From: Mesotaenium endlicherianum
Lineage: Eukaryota; Streptophyta; Zygnematophyceae; Zygnematales; Mesotaeniaceae
Length of the DNA stretch: 64,000 bases
Reading direction: 5' to 3'
NCBI GenBank assembly: GCA_009602735.1
Contig: WELA01009900.1
Coordinates: forward strand, 148,682 to 212,681
Every line of letters starts with the position of its first letter. The stretch's first letter is position 1. The position numbers were made by a program, and so were the translations under genes. This document shows positions 62,297 through 64,000 of the stretch, one piece after another. The notes under the pieces were generated by a model. The model saw only the letters and a program-made list of their open reading frames with translations, did not search any database and was not told the origin of the DNA.

Positions 62297-63797
62297 CTGC
62301 AAAATCTAAACAGGCATGGAAGAAGAGCCAGTTTGAGTGTTGCTCTCTCTATCAACGTCCTTGAAAGATGGCAATTCAGCAAATACTTATGTAATAACAA
62401 CTTTCATCCGGTATTTGTGATATGGTCGGAATTTGCAAGTTGTCAATTCAGGCGACAACTGGCAGCAGTACGAACCGATGGAACCAATCCTACCCATAGC
62501 TATATGCCTGTGGTAAATGTAATTGCCTGGCTGTAACACAGTAGGATAGCTGCAAAGTTCCAAGGTCAGGCTCAAATCCTTTTTACCCCATATAGCACCA
62601 AATTGTTACCTATAGAGAGTCTGAGTAGCTTCACATGAGGGACAACATTCCCCAGAATTAGGTGCCGAATTCTGATGTTGAGTACCTTCAACAGATAGGT
62701 CTCATGATGTTGATGCTCATGGGAGCATGCAGATGTTGCAGATACAAACTTTACAATGATATACATTCATTTTCATCTTGACCAAGTCACGAACGGGCTA
62801 TCAATCACTACTAGCATTCTGAAACTATGGTTTGTCTTGAAAAAATTTGCAGGTACGCAGCGGCATCCAACTTACCAAAGTTGGAGAAGCTTTGGCGTTC
62901 ACCAAGAAGTACAAGAAACTTAGGCATGTAGATTGTAGATTGAGCTTGTTTCTGAGTAAAGAAAAATGAGACGCCTTCTTTTGCTACTCTAGCCGTAGAT
63001 TGGTTGTTCAAGTAATTTATTGCATACCGTCCAGAAGATGTTGAACAAACAAATTGGATGACTCACATATTGAGGAGATTGCTGGGGTTTGTGGCACAGG
63101 AAAGTAATAAATATTGTTCCGGCATAAATACTGGTAGACACATTAGGGTCCAGAATCTCATCTTTCCAAACATTTGACTTATGCATCAAGCTTGCCGACA
63201 GACTGATGAGATTTGAATATGCCCGTGGTCACAGGCATGCGTCCAGCTTCCTCTCCAAACATAATCTTCAATGTACTTGCAAGAGGTTGTACAAGAACTG
63301 AAAGGAGGAAGTTTACAAAAGCATTTCCGGCTTCTAAAACTATCTTGCCGATTTTGCAAGTGCTCAACAGGTGACATCCACAGATTGCATGATCAACGCA
63401 GGTGCTTCTTGAGTGTATGGGCAACTGAAAGTTGAAAAAACCCCTCTTCATTCATTCATTTCCCACATACTTTTTACGCAGAACAGTCGTCATAGCAGTA
63501 CATAAAGTGAATCTAGGCAAGAAACTAGAAAACAAGGCAGATCACTTTCTCCTGCTAATCTGCTGCCCAAGCAAGTACACCGCAAACAAACTAAATGTCT
63601 ATTTGTTCTTGTGCTTATAGCCCAGCTGATGCTAGACAATGAGAATATTGCATGCCCCATATACAAAGCATACAATTGAACAGTTGAATTTAGCACATAA
63701 GCGACCTTCCTGTGTTAAGACATTCTATGAGCTCCGATAGTCACTGCTGCTTCATGCAATCCCCTTCGCAAGCTCAGCTCCATTTCGCAGGTCACAA
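62297..63797 (-). other. Region between the two paralogous exons; possible introns and exons
   Basis: AT-rich DNA with several short minus-strand segments ending at good donor sites (for example YMPKFLVLLGERQSFSNF before GTAAGT near 62872, and RIRHLILGNVVPHVKLLRL before GTAACA near 62627). They look like exons of a gene running leftwards, but no family is recognised and no consistent phase chain was found. Confidence 0.25.
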
Positions 63798-63910
63798 TTA
63801 GACTAGGCGTGTGCTGGACTTTTTGGACTTGCTGGCAGCAGCAAATGAGGCTCCAAAAACATCATCAAGTACTGTACTCCATTGAAGCTGGCCTTGATGA
63901 GAGTGAGAGC
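63798..63910 (-). pseudogene. Second copy of the terminal exon, with a one-base frameshift
   Basis: After an acceptor (CTACAATGCTCAG) it reads ALTLIKASFNGVQYL and then, in another frame, DDVFGASFAAASKSKK and stop. Compared with 62168-62296 (ALQLLCASFEG, EDVFGDTFAASKK) one base is missing near the ATGATG following TACTT. As written, the first frame would end at 63803 after 35 codons. It could be a decayed duplicate or a sequence error in a tandem paralogue. Confidence 0.4.
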
Positions 63911-64000
63911 CTGAGCATTGTAGACAAGCACACAACAAATGTCAAGACTATCTCACAAACTCTATCTTCTCATAAACACAGAACCCTCCCGTCAAATAAT

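Overview
The window looks like nuclear DNA of a green plant lineage (Viridiplantae, probably a streptophyte alga or bryophyte). The reasons are multi-exon GT-AG genes with GC-rich exons, a Root_cap-domain secreted protein, a plant-type Sec14/CRAL-TRIO protein, a DUF3754 (TMEM143-like) protein, and Ty3/gypsy chromoviruses primed by initiator-Met tRNA. The species cannot be fixed from sequence alone.

Left half (1-33075): a nested pile of Ty3/gypsy chromovirus-type LTR retrotransposons. I call the main family A. A1 (1-1735, minus, partial) and A2 (1015-9810, minus, all three genes open) lie in tandem and share one LTR. They abut A3 (9811-17142, plus, decayed), which itself ends inside the RNase H region of A4 (17143-19218, minus, relic). 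A second family, B (minus, 19219-33075), is broken by a 1.26-kb solo LTR (20691-21950) and by another family-A copy, A5 (22034-30878, plus, nearly intact). Family A order is LTR, PBS, gag (Gag with CCHC knuckle), pol (protease, RT, RNase H, integrase, GPY module, chromodomain), then an unusual third gene (ORF3, about 558 aa), PPT, LTR. Gag and pol are in different frames and are joined by what looks like a -1 frameshift signal (TTTAAAA, 7-nt spacer, 10-bp stem). A hairpin followed by a polypurine tract occurs twice, once after pol and once after ORF3. The best candidate for something new is this extra gene with its own 3'-end-like module, possibly spliced leader and subfamily exchange.

Right half (33076-64000): host genes. 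A 15-exon DUF3754 membrane-protein gene (35969-42188, plus, 5' end not found), a small acidic ORF on minus (43356-43649), a three-exon secreted Root_cap protein (46553-48528, plus), a decayed trihelix/SANT-like fragment (52234-52605, minus), a 369-bp sequence bounded by 16-bp inverted repeats (52816-53184), a five-exon Sec14-like lipid-transfer gene (54147-61390, plus), and two paralogous terminal exons on minus (62168-62296 and 63798-63910) of an unidentified gene. A 520-N gap lies inside a GA microsatellite (51242-51895). A 613-bp pure C tract ending in an N (58548-59161) sits in a Sec14 intron and is probably an assembly artefact.

The host genes do not form a pathway with each other. The retroelement genes act together: Gag makes the particle, Pol copies and integrates the element (the chromodomain probably guides it to particular chromatin), and ORF3 has no assigned role.
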